The position numbers and the translations under genes are program-made. Below, piece after piece: positions 43,547 through 54,181 of a DNA stretch of 64,000 nucleotides. Positions within the stretch are counted from its first letter, which is position 1; each line of letters begins with the position of its first letter. The notes below the pieces were generated by a model. The model was given only the letters and a program-made list of their open reading frames with translations, did not search any database and was not told where the DNA came from. The stretch comes from an uncultured Xanthomonas sp. Its GTDB lineage: Bacteria; Pseudomonadota; Gammaproteobacteria; Xanthomonadales; Xanthomonadaceae. The stretch lies in contig CALTTS010000002.1 in the NCBI GenBank assembly GCA_943912265.1, forward strand, positions 1 to 64,000. The letters run 5' to 3'.

Positions 43547-43592
43547 GCCCGCACCCCGCCCGCCTCCGCCGGGCGGCGCACACGATCCCGCG

Positions 43593-44093
43593 ATGAACGC
43601 TCCGTCCGCCCTCCCCGCCGAGGCCCCGCCCGCCGCGCCGGTGCTGTGCGTGGGCCAGGTGCCGCGCGCCCCGGTGGAGGCGCTGCTGGCGCGTTTCGGC
43701 CTGCGCCTGAACCTGGTGCCCGACGGTGCCGCGATCCCCGGCAGCTACTGGGGCGAGCCCGAGGCCGGCATCATCGCCAGCGACGTCTACGCGCGCGCCG
43801 ACACGCCGGTGCATTCGCTGCTGCACGAGGCCTGCCACCTGATCGTGCTGCCGCCGGAGCGCCGCGCCAAGGTGCATACCAACGCCACCGATTCGGTGCC
43901 CGAGGAAGACGCCACCTGCTGCCTGCAGATCATCCTCGCCGATGCGCTGCCCGGCGTGGGCCGCGAGCGACTGATGGCCGACATGGACGCCTGGGGCTAC
44001 ACCTTCCGCCTCGGCTCGGCCCGCGCCTGGTTCGAGCAGGACGCCGAGGACGCTCGGGCGTGGCTGCGGGGCCACGGCCTGCCGGCCGACTGA
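43593..44093 (+). CDS. Conserved hypothetical protein with HEACH metal-site motif
   Basis: 166 residues. The middle has SLLHEACHLIVLPPERR, an H-E-x-x-H zinc-binding pattern (residues about 78-82), followed by the cysteine pair in EEDATCCLQIILADALPG, where an acidic residue could be the third ligand. This suggests a small metalloprotease-like or gluzincin fold, but no family is confidently recognised. No signal peptide. It begins 46 bases after minE on the same strand. Its stop codon region is duplicated in the repeat downstream. Confidence 0.65.
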   Translation: MNAPSALPAEAPPAAPVLCVGQVPRAPVEALLARFGLRLNLVPDGAAIPGSYWGEPEAGIIASDVYARADTPVHSLLHEACHLIVLPPERRAKVHTNATDSVPEEDATCCLQIILADALPGVGRERLMADMDAWGYTFRLGSARAWFEQDAEDARAWLRGHGLPAD

Positions 44094-44530
44094 GGCTCGG
44101 GTTCCCGCAGTCCGGGCTCACGCGTGGCGACACGCCGGGCAGCGCGGCACGCATGCGTTCCCGCGAACGCGGTTGCCGGGACACGGCCCACCGGCCTGCT
44201 GGATCAGATCGACCGAAGCGGGCCGCGCGGCGCCTGCTGCCCACAGCGTGCCGATGCCGCATTCGGACGACCCGCAAGCCCAAGCCACCTGAAGCATGCG
44301 GACGGCAGCCGACTGAGGCTCGGGTACCCCGCAGTTCAGGCACATGGGGGATATGTCAGGCAACGCGGCATTCATGCGTCCCCGCAAGCGGGGCAGCAGA
44401 TTCATGACCTGCCGACCGGCTGAAGTCGACCGGCCGCGACAGACCGGACGATGGGCGCCCACACACACGCCGGCGCTGCATTCGGACGCCCCGCAAGCCG
44501 GGCCGCCTGAAGCCGGCGGCCGGCGACGGA
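44085..44530 (+). repeat. Two degenerate tandem repeats of about 223 bp
   Basis: Unit one runs 44085-44307 and unit two 44308-44530. Both begin GCCGACTGAGGCTCGGG and share ordered blocks: CCGCAGT, a GCATGCGT/TCATGCGT plus CCCGC core, CGACCG, GGCGCC/GCGCC...CCCACA, and near the end GCATTCGGACG with CCCGCAAGCC and CCTGAAGC. The first unit overlaps the last two codons and stop of the HEACH gene, so that stop is duplicated in unit two. The whole 538-base stretch to the histidine kinase gene has no convincing gene. It may be an old segmental duplication or a non-coding element. Confidence 0.75.
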
Positions 44531-44631
44531 CCGCCATGTAAAAGGGGCCTGGACCACCGCATCGGCCCTCTGCGCCACGCGGTCCTGCCCGTCGCGATGA
44601 GGCGTTTGCGGCGGCCATCGCCGGGCGGTCA

Positions 44632-45924
44632 TCAGGCCGGGGCCGGAGCGCCGTCCCCGTGGCGGCGGAAGTCGAGCACGGCTTCGGTGCCCTGCCCGTC
44701 CGAGGACAGCCGCAAGCGCCAGCCGAGGTGTTCGCACAGGCGCGCGATCAGGTCCAGGCCGATGCCGCCGCCGTCGCGCAGGCCGCCGCGCGCCATGCGC
44801 CCGTAGATCGCGCTGATCTCCTCCGGCGACATGCCGTGTCCCGGGTCGACGATGCGCACCACGCCCGGCTCGGGCTGGTCGATCACGATCCGCCCGCGGT
44901 CGCTGTTCTCGATCGCGTTGCGCAGCAGGTTGGCCACGGCCGCCTGCACGATCGCCACCGGCGCGACGATGCCGGTGGGCCCGGCACCGGGCACCACCAC
45001 CACCTCCAGGTCCTTGCCGGTGCACAGGTGCGCGTGGTCGCGGACCAGCCGCGGCAGCCACTGGTCCGGCTCCACCGGCTCGCCGGCCGCGCGCAGCCGG
45101 CGCGGATCCTTGGCCAGCGCCAGCAGCACCGCGATCATCTGTTCCACCTCGCCGGCGGTGCGGGCGATGCGTTCGACCTGCCGCCGCATCGCCTCCGGGT
45201 CATGCTCGCCGAGCGCCAGTTCCGCCGCGCCGCCGATCACCGCGATCGGCGTGCGCAGCTCGTGGCTGGCCATGTCGACGAAGGCGCGTTCGCGCTCGAC
45301 GAAGCGGGCGTTGCGCTCCAGGTAGCCGTTCAGGGCGGCGGCGATCACCACCAGTTCGGCGCTGGCCGGGGCCTGCACGCGGATGCGCTGGCCGCCGCGG
45401 TCGGGGCTGAGCGCGCCGATGTCCGCCGCCATCCGCCCCAGCGGGCCGACCAGCCGGCCCGCGCTCCACGCCACCAGCACGCCGAGTGCGACCACCAGCA
45501 CCAGCACCGCCAGCAGGGTGTGCATGTCCAGCGTGCGTTCCTGCCGCTCGAATTCGGCCAGGTCCAGCGACAGGTACAGGCGGCGGCTGCCCACGTCGCG
45601 CACCAGCACCACGTATTCGCGGCCGTCCAGGTGGATGCCGTCGTGCGAACCGGCATGCAGCCGGGCGAACTTCGCCGGCGGCGGGTCGTTCCCGTCCAGC
45701 CCGTACAGGCGCACGGTGGGCGTGTCCTGCCAGTGGTAGCCCGGGTCGGCCGCGCGCCGCTGCAGGAAGTGGTCGAGTTCGGAATTGAGCAGCGAATCCC
45801 AGACCCGGCGCTCGGCCTTCTCGCTGACGTAGTTGCCGGCCGCCACCAGCACCGCCGTCAGCAGCAGCACGTAGGCCAGCACCCACAGGGTGATGCGGGT
45901 GCGCAGGCTGGGTTCACGGCGCAC
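44632..45924 (-). CDS. Envelope sensor histidine kinase (EnvZ/PmrB type)
   Basis: 430 residues. Two membrane helices (residues about 10-30 and 135-155) flank a periplasmic sensor domain of about 100 residues rich in Asp/Glu. A HAMP region (GRLVGPLGRMAADI), the HisKA box FVDMASHELRTPIAVIGG, and HATPase motifs NLLRNAIENS, VDPGHGMSP and GGGIGLDLIARLC follow. The ATPase lid is shorter than usual. It overlaps its response regulator by 11 bases. The divergent PAP2-EptA genes suggest a signal such as cationic peptide or low magnesium, by analogy only. Confidence 0.9.
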   Translation of the reverse strand: MRREPSLRTRITLWVLAYVLLLTAVLVAAGNYVSEKAERRVWDSLLNSELDHFLQRRAADPGYHWQDTPTVRLYGLDGNDPPPAKFARLHAGSHDGIHLDGREYVVLVRDVGSRRLYLSLDLAEFERQERTLDMHTLLAVLVLVVALGVLVAWSAGRLVGPLGRMAADIGALSPDRGGQRIRVQAPASAELVVIAAALNGYLERNARFVERERAFVDMASHELRTPIAVIGGAAELALGEHDPEAMRRQVERIARTAGEVEQMIAVLLALAKDPRRLRAAGEPVEPDQWLPRLVRDHAHLCTGKDLEVVVVPGAGPTGIVAPVAIVQAAVANLLRNAIENSDRGRIVIDQPEPGVVRIVDPGHGMSPEEISAIYGRMARGGLRDGGGIGLDLIARLCEHLGWRLRLSSDGQGTEAVLDFRRHGDGAPAPA

Positions 45925-46612
45925 GGGCGATGTCCTCGCCGGGCACGGCCAGGCGGTAGCCCACCCGCGGCAGGGTCTGGATCAGCTTGACCTCGAACGG
46001 CCCGTCCACGCTGCGGCGCAGTTCGTACACGTGCGAGCGGAGCATGTCGCCGTCCGGCGGCTCGTCGCCCCACAGCGCCTGCTCCAGCCGTTCGCGCGCC
46101 ACCGCCGCCGGGCTGGCCTGCATCAGCACTTCCAGCAGGCGCCGGCAGGCCGGGAACAGGTGCAGCGGCCGGCCCGCGCGGGTGGCCTGCAGCGTCGCCA
46201 GGTCCAGTTTCAGGTCGGCCACCTGCAGCACGCGGTTGCGGCTGCGGCCCTGCGCGCGCGCCAGCACGGCCTCCAGCCGGACTTCCAGCTCGGGCAGGGC
46301 GAAGGGCTTGGTCAGGTAGTCGTCGGCGCCGGCGCGGAACCCGGCGATCTTGTCCGGCAGCTCGTCGCGGGCGGTGAGCATCACCACCGGCACATCGCCG
46401 TGGGCATCGGCACGCAGCCGGCACAGCAGCTCCTTGCCGTCCATGCGCGGCAGGCCCCAGTCGAGCACGATCGCGTCGTAGCTCTGGCTGGTGGCCAGGT
46501 GCAGGCCGGTGACACCATCCGGCGCGGCATCGAGGGTATGGCCGCGGGCCTCGAAATAATCGAACAGGTTCGCCACCAGGTTCCGGTTGTCCTCGATCAC
46601 CAGCAGACGCAT
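45914..46612 (-). CDS. OmpR/PhoB-type response regulator
   Basis: 232 residues from the ATG at 46612. The receiver has VIEDNRNLV, the phospho-Asp in DAIVLDWGLPRMDG (near residue 51), VVMLTARDE and DYLTKPF. The winged-helix DNA-binding domain ends LRSHVYELRRSVDG and LIQTLPRVGYRLA. It is transcribed with the kinase and divergently from the PAP2-eptA pair, its most likely targets. Longer upstream frames exist but lack receiver homology. Confidence 0.92.
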   Translation of the reverse strand: MRLLVIEDNRNLVANLFDYFEARGHTLDAAPDGVTGLHLATSQSYDAIVLDWGLPRMDGKELLCRLRADAHGDVPVVMLTARDELPDKIAGFRAGADDYLTKPFALPELEVRLEAVLARAQGRSRNRVLQVADLKLDLATLQATRAGRPLHLFPACRRLLEVLMQASPAAVARERLEQALWGDEPPDGDMLRSHVYELRRSVDGPFEVKLIQTLPRVGYRLAVPGEDIARAP

Positions 46613-46836
46613 CGCCCGATCCTCCCGCGGCCGGCCATTCGCCTGCCTGCCGCCATTGTCTCTGCCACCCGGATGGCAGGCCAGCCCGCCGGCATGCGCA
46701 AGCCATGCCCGATTCATCGGAAAACCGGCCAAGCAGCCGCATGGCCCGGCATGCCGGCAAGGTCGGGCCACCGTTCCGACCGTTTTCCGACATTGCCCTG
46801 CCGATGATCCATCAGTTGACAGATCCCCAGACTTCG

Positions 46837-47610
46837 ATGAGCGCATCTCCGGCCGACGTTGCCGCTGCGGACATCGCACCACAGTCCGCGACACCCCGTT
46901 TCACTTCATCCTTTTACCTGTGGCACCTGCTGCCGCTGGTCTTTCTGCTGGCCGCGCTGGTGGTGATGATGAACGGCGTCGATCAGCACGTGGCCGATGC
47001 GCTGTTCCGTTGGGAAGGCATGCACTGGGCCCTGCGCGACAACCCTTTCACCAGCCATGTCGTGCATCGTCTGGGCAAGCGCTTCAGCACCGTACTGTGG
47101 CTGGCTTTCGCGATCGCGCTGGTGTTGAGCTGGCGCAATCCGCGCAGGCGCGCCTGGCGACGTCCCTTGGCCTACGTGCTGCTGGCCGTGGCCATCTCGA
47201 CGATCGTCGTCACCATGATCAAGAGCCTGACCCACATGGACTGCCCGTGGGACCTGCTCCGCTACGGCGGCGACCGGGCCTTCGTCGGCCTGTTCGAACC
47301 CCGCCCGCCCGGCATGGCCGAAGCCACGGCCTGCTTCCCCGCCGGGCACGCCAGCGGCGGCTATGCCTGGCTGGCGCTGTATTTCTTCCTCGGCACGGTG
47401 AAACCGCGCTGGCGCTGGGCGGGGCTGGCATTCGGACTGGGGCTCGGGCTGCTGTTCGGCATTTCCCAGCAGCTGCGGGGCGCGCATTTCGTCTCGCACG
47501 ACATCGCCACGCTGATGTGCTGCTGGTTCGTGGCACTATCCCTGCATTGGTGGATGCTGCGCGACCGGGCTGCGCTGCCCGGAACACATCCCCTGCCCGC
47601 GGCCACCTGA
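46837..47610 (+). CDS. PAP2 family membrane phosphatase (lipid A or undecaprenyl phosphate type)
   Basis: 257 residues from the ATG at 46837; ATG codons at 46804 and 46705 are alternatives and none has a clear ribosome-binding site. About six membrane helices. The phosphatase motifs are variant: KSLTHMDCPWDL for motif one, CFPAGHASGGYAW for motif two (P-A-G-H instead of P-S-G-H), and SQQLRGAHFVSHDIATLM for motif three with the catalytic His and Asp. It sits 28 bases before eptA, so it probably prepares or recycles phosphate groups on lipid A or its carrier. The substrate is inferred from this neighbour. Confidence 0.8.
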   Translation: MSASPADVAAADIAPQSATPRFTSSFYLWHLLPLVFLLAALVVMMNGVDQHVADALFRWEGMHWALRDNPFTSHVVHRLGKRFSTVLWLAFAIALVLSWRNPRRRAWRRPLAYVLLAVAISTIVVTMIKSLTHMDCPWDLLRYGGDRAFVGLFEPRPPGMAEATACFPAGHASGGYAWLALYFFLGTVKPRWRWAGLAFGLGLGLLFGISQQLRGAHFVSHDIATLMCCWFVALSLHWWMLRDRAALPGTHPLPAAT

Positions 47611-47638
47611 TACGACCACCACGCGAGACCGTTTCCCG

Positions 47639-49315
47639 ATGAATTCCGCACAAAGTCCGGAGCCCCGCGCGACGGGCTACTCCCGGTGGCTTGCGTTCCG
47701 ACCCGAACTGGACACCGGCACACTGATCCTGCTGGCCAGCGTGTTCTTCACCGTGTTCTGCAACACCTCGTTCTGGCAGGCCGCCATCACCCATGGCGCG
47801 TCGCAGTGGCGGCTGGCCATCGGCTTGTTCCTGTTCGTCACCGGCACGCAGGCGTTCCTGCTTGGCCTGCTGGTATGGCGCTGGTCGGCCAAGCCCTTGC
47901 TGACGCTGCTGTTCGTGGTCACCGCGTTCGCCGCGCATTTCATGAGTGCGTACGGCATCTATCTCGACCCGGACATGATCCGCAACGTGCTGCACACGGA
48001 CCAGAAGGAATCCCGCGAGCTGATCAACCCCAAGTTGATCGTGCCGCTGCTGCTGTATGCGCTGGTGCCGGTCGTTTTGTTGTGGCGCGTGCGCCTGCGC
48101 AAGCGCCCGCCCATGCAGGCGCTGCTGCGCAGGTTGGGCTTTCTGGTCGCGGTGCTGCTGGTGGCCGGCGTCGGCGTGATGGCCTCCTTCCAGGACCTGT
48201 CGGCGCTGATGCGCAACAACAAGGCGGTGCGCTACCTGATCACCCCGTCCAACTACGTGATTTCGCTGGCCCGCGTGGGCCTGGCCACGCCGCCCGGGCC
48301 GAAAGCGCCGCTGTTGCCCATCGGCGAGGATGCGCGGCAAGCAGCCCGCCCCGCAGGCAGCAAACCTCGCCTGATCGTGTTCGTGCTCGGCGAAACCGCG
48401 CGCGCAGCCAACTGGGGCCTTGACGGTTACGCCCGCCAGACCACGCCGCAGCTGGCCGCGATGCCGGACGTGATCAATTTCCCGCAGGTGCGCTCCTGCG
48501 GCACCAGCACCGAAGTCTCGGTGCCGTGCCTGTTCTCCCCGTGGGGACGCCACGATTACAACGAGAAAACCATCCGCAGCCACCAGTCGTTGCTGCATGT
48601 GCTCAACCGCGCCGGCGTGGCCACGCTGTGGCGCGACAACCAGAGCGGATGCAAGGGCGTGTGCGAAGGATTGCCATTCGAATCGCTGGACAATGCGAAG
48701 GACGCGGAGCTTTGCGGCACGCAGGAAGGCCGCTGCTACGACGAAATCCTGATCAAGGGCCTGCAAGCGCGGCTGGATGAAGAGGCGAAGGACGGCAAGG
48801 ACCGCATCGTCGTGCTGCACCAGCTCGGCAACCATGGCCCGGCCTACTACCTGCGCTACCCGGCGGCGTTCAAGCGCTTCACGCCCACCTGCGACACCGA
48901 GGATCTGGGCCAGTGCGATCCGGCCCACATCGTCAATGCCTACGACAACGCCCTGCTTTACACCGACCATCTGCTGGCCGACACCATCGGCATGCTCAAG
49001 GCCCAGTCAGGCTACGACGCGGCAATGATCTACGTGTCCGACCATGGCGAATCGCTCGGCGAGAAGGGGCTGTTCCTGCACGGCGTGCCGTATGCCATCG
49101 CGCCGACCGAGCAGACCCACGTGCCGATGGTGACCTGGTTCTCGCCCGGCTTTGCCCAGTCGCACGGACTGGATCTGGCCTGCGTGCGCCAGCGCGCGCG
49201 GCAGCCGGCCAGCCACGACAACCTGTTCCCGTCGATCCTCGGCCTGCTGCAGGTGCAGACCCACCTGTACGACCGCAGCCGCGACCTGTTCGCCGGCTGC
49301 GAAACGGCGCGCTGA
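47639..49315 (+). CDS. eptA: Lipid A phosphoethanolamine transferase
   Basis: 558 residues. Five membrane helices occupy residues 28-185, then the periplasmic sulfatase-fold domain begins at RLIVFVLGETARAANWGLDGY (zinc Glu near 252). The nucleophilic threonine lies in CGTSTE (residues 287-292). Zinc ligands recur in SDHGESLGEKGLFLHG. Paired cysteines form the usual disulphides. The enzyme moves phosphoethanolamine from phosphatidylethanolamine onto lipid A phosphates, reducing binding of polymyxins. The upstream PAP2 gene and divergent two-component system complete a likely inducible envelope-modification locus. Confidence 0.93.
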   Translation: MNSAQSPEPRATGYSRWLAFRPELDTGTLILLASVFFTVFCNTSFWQAAITHGASQWRLAIGLFLFVTGTQAFLLGLLVWRWSAKPLLTLLFVVTAFAAHFMSAYGIYLDPDMIRNVLHTDQKESRELINPKLIVPLLLYALVPVVLLWRVRLRKRPPMQALLRRLGFLVAVLLVAGVGVMASFQDLSALMRNNKAVRYLITPSNYVISLARVGLATPPGPKAPLLPIGEDARQAARPAGSKPRLIVFVLGETARAANWGLDGYARQTTPQLAAMPDVINFPQVRSCGTSTEVSVPCLFSPWGRHDYNEKTIRSHQSLLHVLNRAGVATLWRDNQSGCKGVCEGLPFESLDNAKDAELCGTQEGRCYDEILIKGLQARLDEEAKDGKDRIVVLHQLGNHGPAYYLRYPAAFKRFTPTCDTEDLGQCDPAHIVNAYDNALLYTDHLLADTIGMLKAQSGYDAAMIYVSDHGESLGEKGLFLHGVPYAIAPTEQTHVPMVTWFSPGFAQSHGLDLACVRQRARQPASHDNLFPSILGLLQVQTHLYDRSRDLFAGCETAR

Positions 49316-49382
49316 GCGGACCGGCAGCGGCCCTTCGCCGGCCGGCAGGCCCCGGCTCCGGGCCACGCCGGCGGGCGCTGTT

Positions 49383-50468
<1,086 letters not shown>

Positions 50469-50506
50469 GTGCAGGCTCCAGATCGGTGGGGGCGTCCGGC
50501 GGTCAC

Positions 50507-50536
50507 AAAAAAACCGCCAGGTTTCGCTGGCGGTTT
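50507..50536 (-). terminator. Attenuator terminator before DAHP synthase
   Basis: On the minus strand, AAACCGCCAG / CTGGCGGTTT form a 10-bp perfect stem with a six-base loop, followed by seven T. It lies 24 bases after the leader peptide stop and 39 bases before the synthase start. It is therefore a premature terminator inside the leader rather than the end of the preceding gene. Confidence 0.9.
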
Positions 50537-50559
50537 CGAGGTTCGGTTCGATGACTGTT

Positions 50560-50643
50560 TCAGTCCGAGCACACCCTTTCCTCCGCCGACGGCATCGGGA
50601 AGCCGTAATACCAGAAGAAAAAGGGGCGGGGCCGGGAAGTCAT
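50560..50643 (-). CDS. Aromatic leader peptide controlling DAHP synthase
   Basis: 27 residues: MTSRPRPFFFWYYGFPMP followed by SAEERVCSD. Six consecutive codons specify Phe-Phe-Phe-Trp-Tyr-Tyr, which has no plausible role except as a ribosome-stalling sensor of charged tRNA-Phe, -Trp and -Tyr. Its stop codon overlaps the small hairpin GACTG-AAA-CAGTC, and the intrinsic terminator lies 24 bases downstream. GGCGG in the late leader (in the SAEE codons) could pair with CCGCC of the terminator stem as an antiterminator. No strong ribosome-binding site is evident. Arrangement matches amino-acid operon attenuation as in pheA and trpE leaders. Confidence 0.85.
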   Translation of the reverse strand: MTSRPRPFFFWYYGFPMPSAEERVCSD

Positions 50644-50704
50644 GGGCGGCAGGAATATCACCCGCGGCGGGGCGGCACAACACTTGCGTTTGCAAGCATG
50701 CGCG

Positions 50705-51100
50705 TCATCCGGCCGCCGGCGCGGCCGCGGCCAGTTCCTCGTCCAGCTGCCGCTCGAACCCGGCCCGGTCGATGCCCAGCGCCTCCAGCTCGGCCCGTTC
50801 GGCATCGTGCAGCGCATCCGAATACACCAGCCGCACCGGCACGCCCTTGGCTTCGTGCAATTCGGCGGCGCGGCGGATCAGCGCGAACACGCGCGCGGCG
50901 CTGTCGGTCTCGCCGGCGATGCGGCCGTCCATGCCCAGCACCCAGCGGCCCTCGCGGCGGACGATGCCGGCCAGCAGCCTGCGGTCGCGGTCGCGCAGTT
51001 CGGCGTGCGGCTCGATCGGCGCCGGTTTCGGCTGCAGGTTGCGCTCGCGCTCGGCCTTGCGCCGGTGCGCGTCGCGGCGCGCCTTGGACTGGATGGACAT
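50705..51100 (-). CDS. Conserved hypothetical protein
   Basis: 131 residues from the ATG at 51100 with CGGAG upstream. It opens with a very basic helix (QSKARRDAHRRKAERERN) and a helical body containing HAELRDRDRRLLAGIVRREGRWVLGMDGRIAGETDSAARVFALIRRAAELHEAKG, then a C-terminal acidic helix. No domain is recognised. The basic N-terminus suggests nucleic-acid contact, which is inference. It is transcribed after the MFS gene and just ahead of the DAHP leader, whose promoter must lie in the intervening 61 bases or within this gene. Confidence 0.65.
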   Translation of the reverse strand: MSIQSKARRDAHRRKAERERNLQPKPAPIEPHAELRDRDRRLLAGIVRREGRWVLGMDGRIAGETDSAARVFALIRRAAELHEAKGVPVRLVYSDALHDAERAELEALGIDRAGFERQLDEELAAAAPAAG

Positions 51101-51119
51101 CGGGACTCCGTTGCGTGTT

Positions 51120-52349
51120 TCAGGAAGCGGCCGCCAGCATCGCACGGCGGCTGCGGCATTCGAACAGCCAGCACAGCCATGCCAGCAGCACCAGCACCGC
51201 CGCGCCGGCCGCCAGCAAGGCCCCGGAACGGGACAGCAGCGGCGACAGCGCGCCGCCGATCGCCGCATTGGCCAGCAGCTGGGTGAAGGCCTGCGACGAG
51301 GACGCCGAGCCGCGCTGCCGCGGATACATGTCCAGGATCGCCAGCGTCACCACCGGCACCATCAGCGCCAGCCCCAGCGCGTGCAGGAACAGCGGCAGCA
51401 CCACCCACGGCAGTTCCAGCGCCGGCGACAGGTGGGTGTAGGCGAGGTTGAACGCCATCGCCAGCGCGCCGATCGCGAATCCGGCCGACACCAGCCGGCC
51501 CCCGTCCACGCGCCCGGCCAGCCGCGCCGAGACGAACGAGCCGAGCATCATGCCGGCGATGAACGGCACGAACAGCCAGCCGAACTGGCGCTCGTCCAGG
51601 CCCAGCAGGCCGAACACCAGCGCCGGCGCCGAGGCGATGTACAGGAACAGGCCGCCGAAGTTGAACGCGACCACGCCGGCCAGGCGCAGGAAACGCGGGT
51701 TGGCGAAGATCGACACGTAGTCGCGCCACAGCAGCGCGGGCGATAGGCGCATGCGCCGCTCCGGCGGGTGGGTTTCCGGCAACGCCAGCCCCACCCCGCC
51801 CAACAGCACGCAGACGAACGCCACCAGGCTCCAGAAGATCACCGGCCAGCCGCCCACGCCCAGCACCCAGCCGCCGTAGATCGGCGCCACCGCCGGGGCG
51901 ATGCTGAAGATCATCGCCACCTGGCTCATCAGCTTCTGCGCTTCCTGCCCGTGGAACAGGTCGCGGATCATCGCCCGCCCGACGATCAGGCCGGCACCGG
52001 CCGACATGCCTTGCAGGGCACGGAACGACAGCAGCATCGTCAGATCGTGCGACAGCGCGCAGCCGGCCGAAGCCAGCATGTAGACCAGCAGGCCGCCCAC
52101 CAGCACGCGCTTGCGACCGAAGGCATCGGACAGCGGGCCGTGCACCAGGCTCATCGCCGCGTAGGCCAGCAGGTAGACGCTGATGGTCTGCTGGATCTGC
52201 AGCGGGCCGACGCCGAGGTCGGCCGCCATCTGCGGGAATGCCGGGAAGATCGTGTCGATCGAGAACGGCCCGAACGCCGCCAGCCCGCCGAGGACGAGCG
52301 TCAGCGGCCACCGTCGCGGGCCGGGCAGAGGCGTGCCGCTGGATGCCAT
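51120..52349 (-). CDS. MFS drug efflux transporter, Bcr/CflA family
   Basis: 409 residues, twelve membrane helices. The first helices read LTLVLGGLAAFGPFSIDTIFPAFPQMAADLG, with the family D-x-x-L-P equivalent. The A-type loop is GPLSDAFGRKRVLVGG. Motif C, the antiporter signature, is seen as MIFSIAPAVAPIYGGWVLG. Bcr/CflA members export drugs such as bicyclomycin, sulfonamides or chloramphenicol by proton exchange; substrate not predictable. The start is the ATG at 52349. Confidence 0.9.
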   Translation of the reverse strand: MASSGTPLPGPRRWPLTLVLGGLAAFGPFSIDTIFPAFPQMAADLGVGPLQIQQTISVYLLAYAAMSLVHGPLSDAFGRKRVLVGGLLVYMLASAGCALSHDLTMLLSFRALQGMSAGAGLIVGRAMIRDLFHGQEAQKLMSQVAMIFSIAPAVAPIYGGWVLGVGGWPVIFWSLVAFVCVLLGGVGLALPETHPPERRMRLSPALLWRDYVSIFANPRFLRLAGVVAFNFGGLFLYIASAPALVFGLLGLDERQFGWLFVPFIAGMMLGSFVSARLAGRVDGGRLVSAGFAIGALAMAFNLAYTHLSPALELPWVVLPLFLHALGLALMVPVVTLAILDMYPRQRGSASSSQAFTQLLANAAIGGALSPLLSRSGALLAAGAAVLVLLAWLCWLFECRSRRAMLAAAS

Positions 52350-52492
52350 CGTGGAAAGTGCCGTGGGGGGAAGGCGCCGGGCCATTCTAGCCGCAGGCGC
52401 GCGCTTGCCGGCCGGCGGCGCCAACGGCGACGGCCCGCGCAGGCGGGCCGTCGGGGCACTCCCGGCCGGCGCGGAGGCCGGCGGCGTGCGGA

Positions 52493-53785
<1,293 letters not shown>

Positions 53786-53901
53786 GACGGGTGACTCCTG
53801 TGTGTCTTGCGGCCATCGGGGCCGCATGAAAGGGCGTGTCGGGCGACCTGGCAAGCCGGAAGGCCATCGGGGCCTCCCGCGATCGGCATGGCCGGACACG
53901 G

Positions 53902-53937
53902 AAAAAGCCGGACAGGCGCTGTGCCCGTCCGGCTTTT
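53902..53937 (-). terminator. Intrinsic terminator between hfl operon and purA
   Basis: On the minus strand, AAAAGCCGGAC / GTCCGGCTTTT pair over 11 bp with a 13-base loop, ending in TTTTT. It stands after DUF2065 and before purA. Confidence 0.8.
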
Positions 53938-53989
53938 GTGCATTATCCGGGTTTCGTCCGGCGCCCGCCACCGCCGCGCCGGTCGCGGT

Positions 53990-54178
53990 TCAGGCGCGCA
54001 ACCAGCACAGCGCCGCCAGTCCCGCCAGCAGCACGCACAGCCCGTGCCGCCGCAGCCGCGCCGGCGGTTCGGCCAGCAGGCGCTCAGCCATCCGCCGCCA
54101 CGGCCCCGGTGCGGCGAACAGCAGCAGCCCTTCCAGCACCGCCACCAGTGCCAGCGCGGCCAGCAGGTCGCGCGGCAT
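53990..54178 (-). CDS. DUF2065 family small membrane protein
   Basis: 62 residues, two membrane helices (DLLAALALVAVLEGLLLFA and LCVLLAGLAALCWL). The pattern EGLLLFAAPGPWRRMAERL is typical of DUF2065 (YjeT) proteins that sit between hflC and purA in gammaproteobacteria. It starts three bases after hflC. Function unknown; it may be a HflKC partner. Confidence 0.88.
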   Translation of the reverse strand: MPRDLLAALALVAVLEGLLLFAAPGPWRRMAERLLAEPPARLRRHGLCVLLAGLAALCWLRA

Positions 54179-54181
54179 CGG

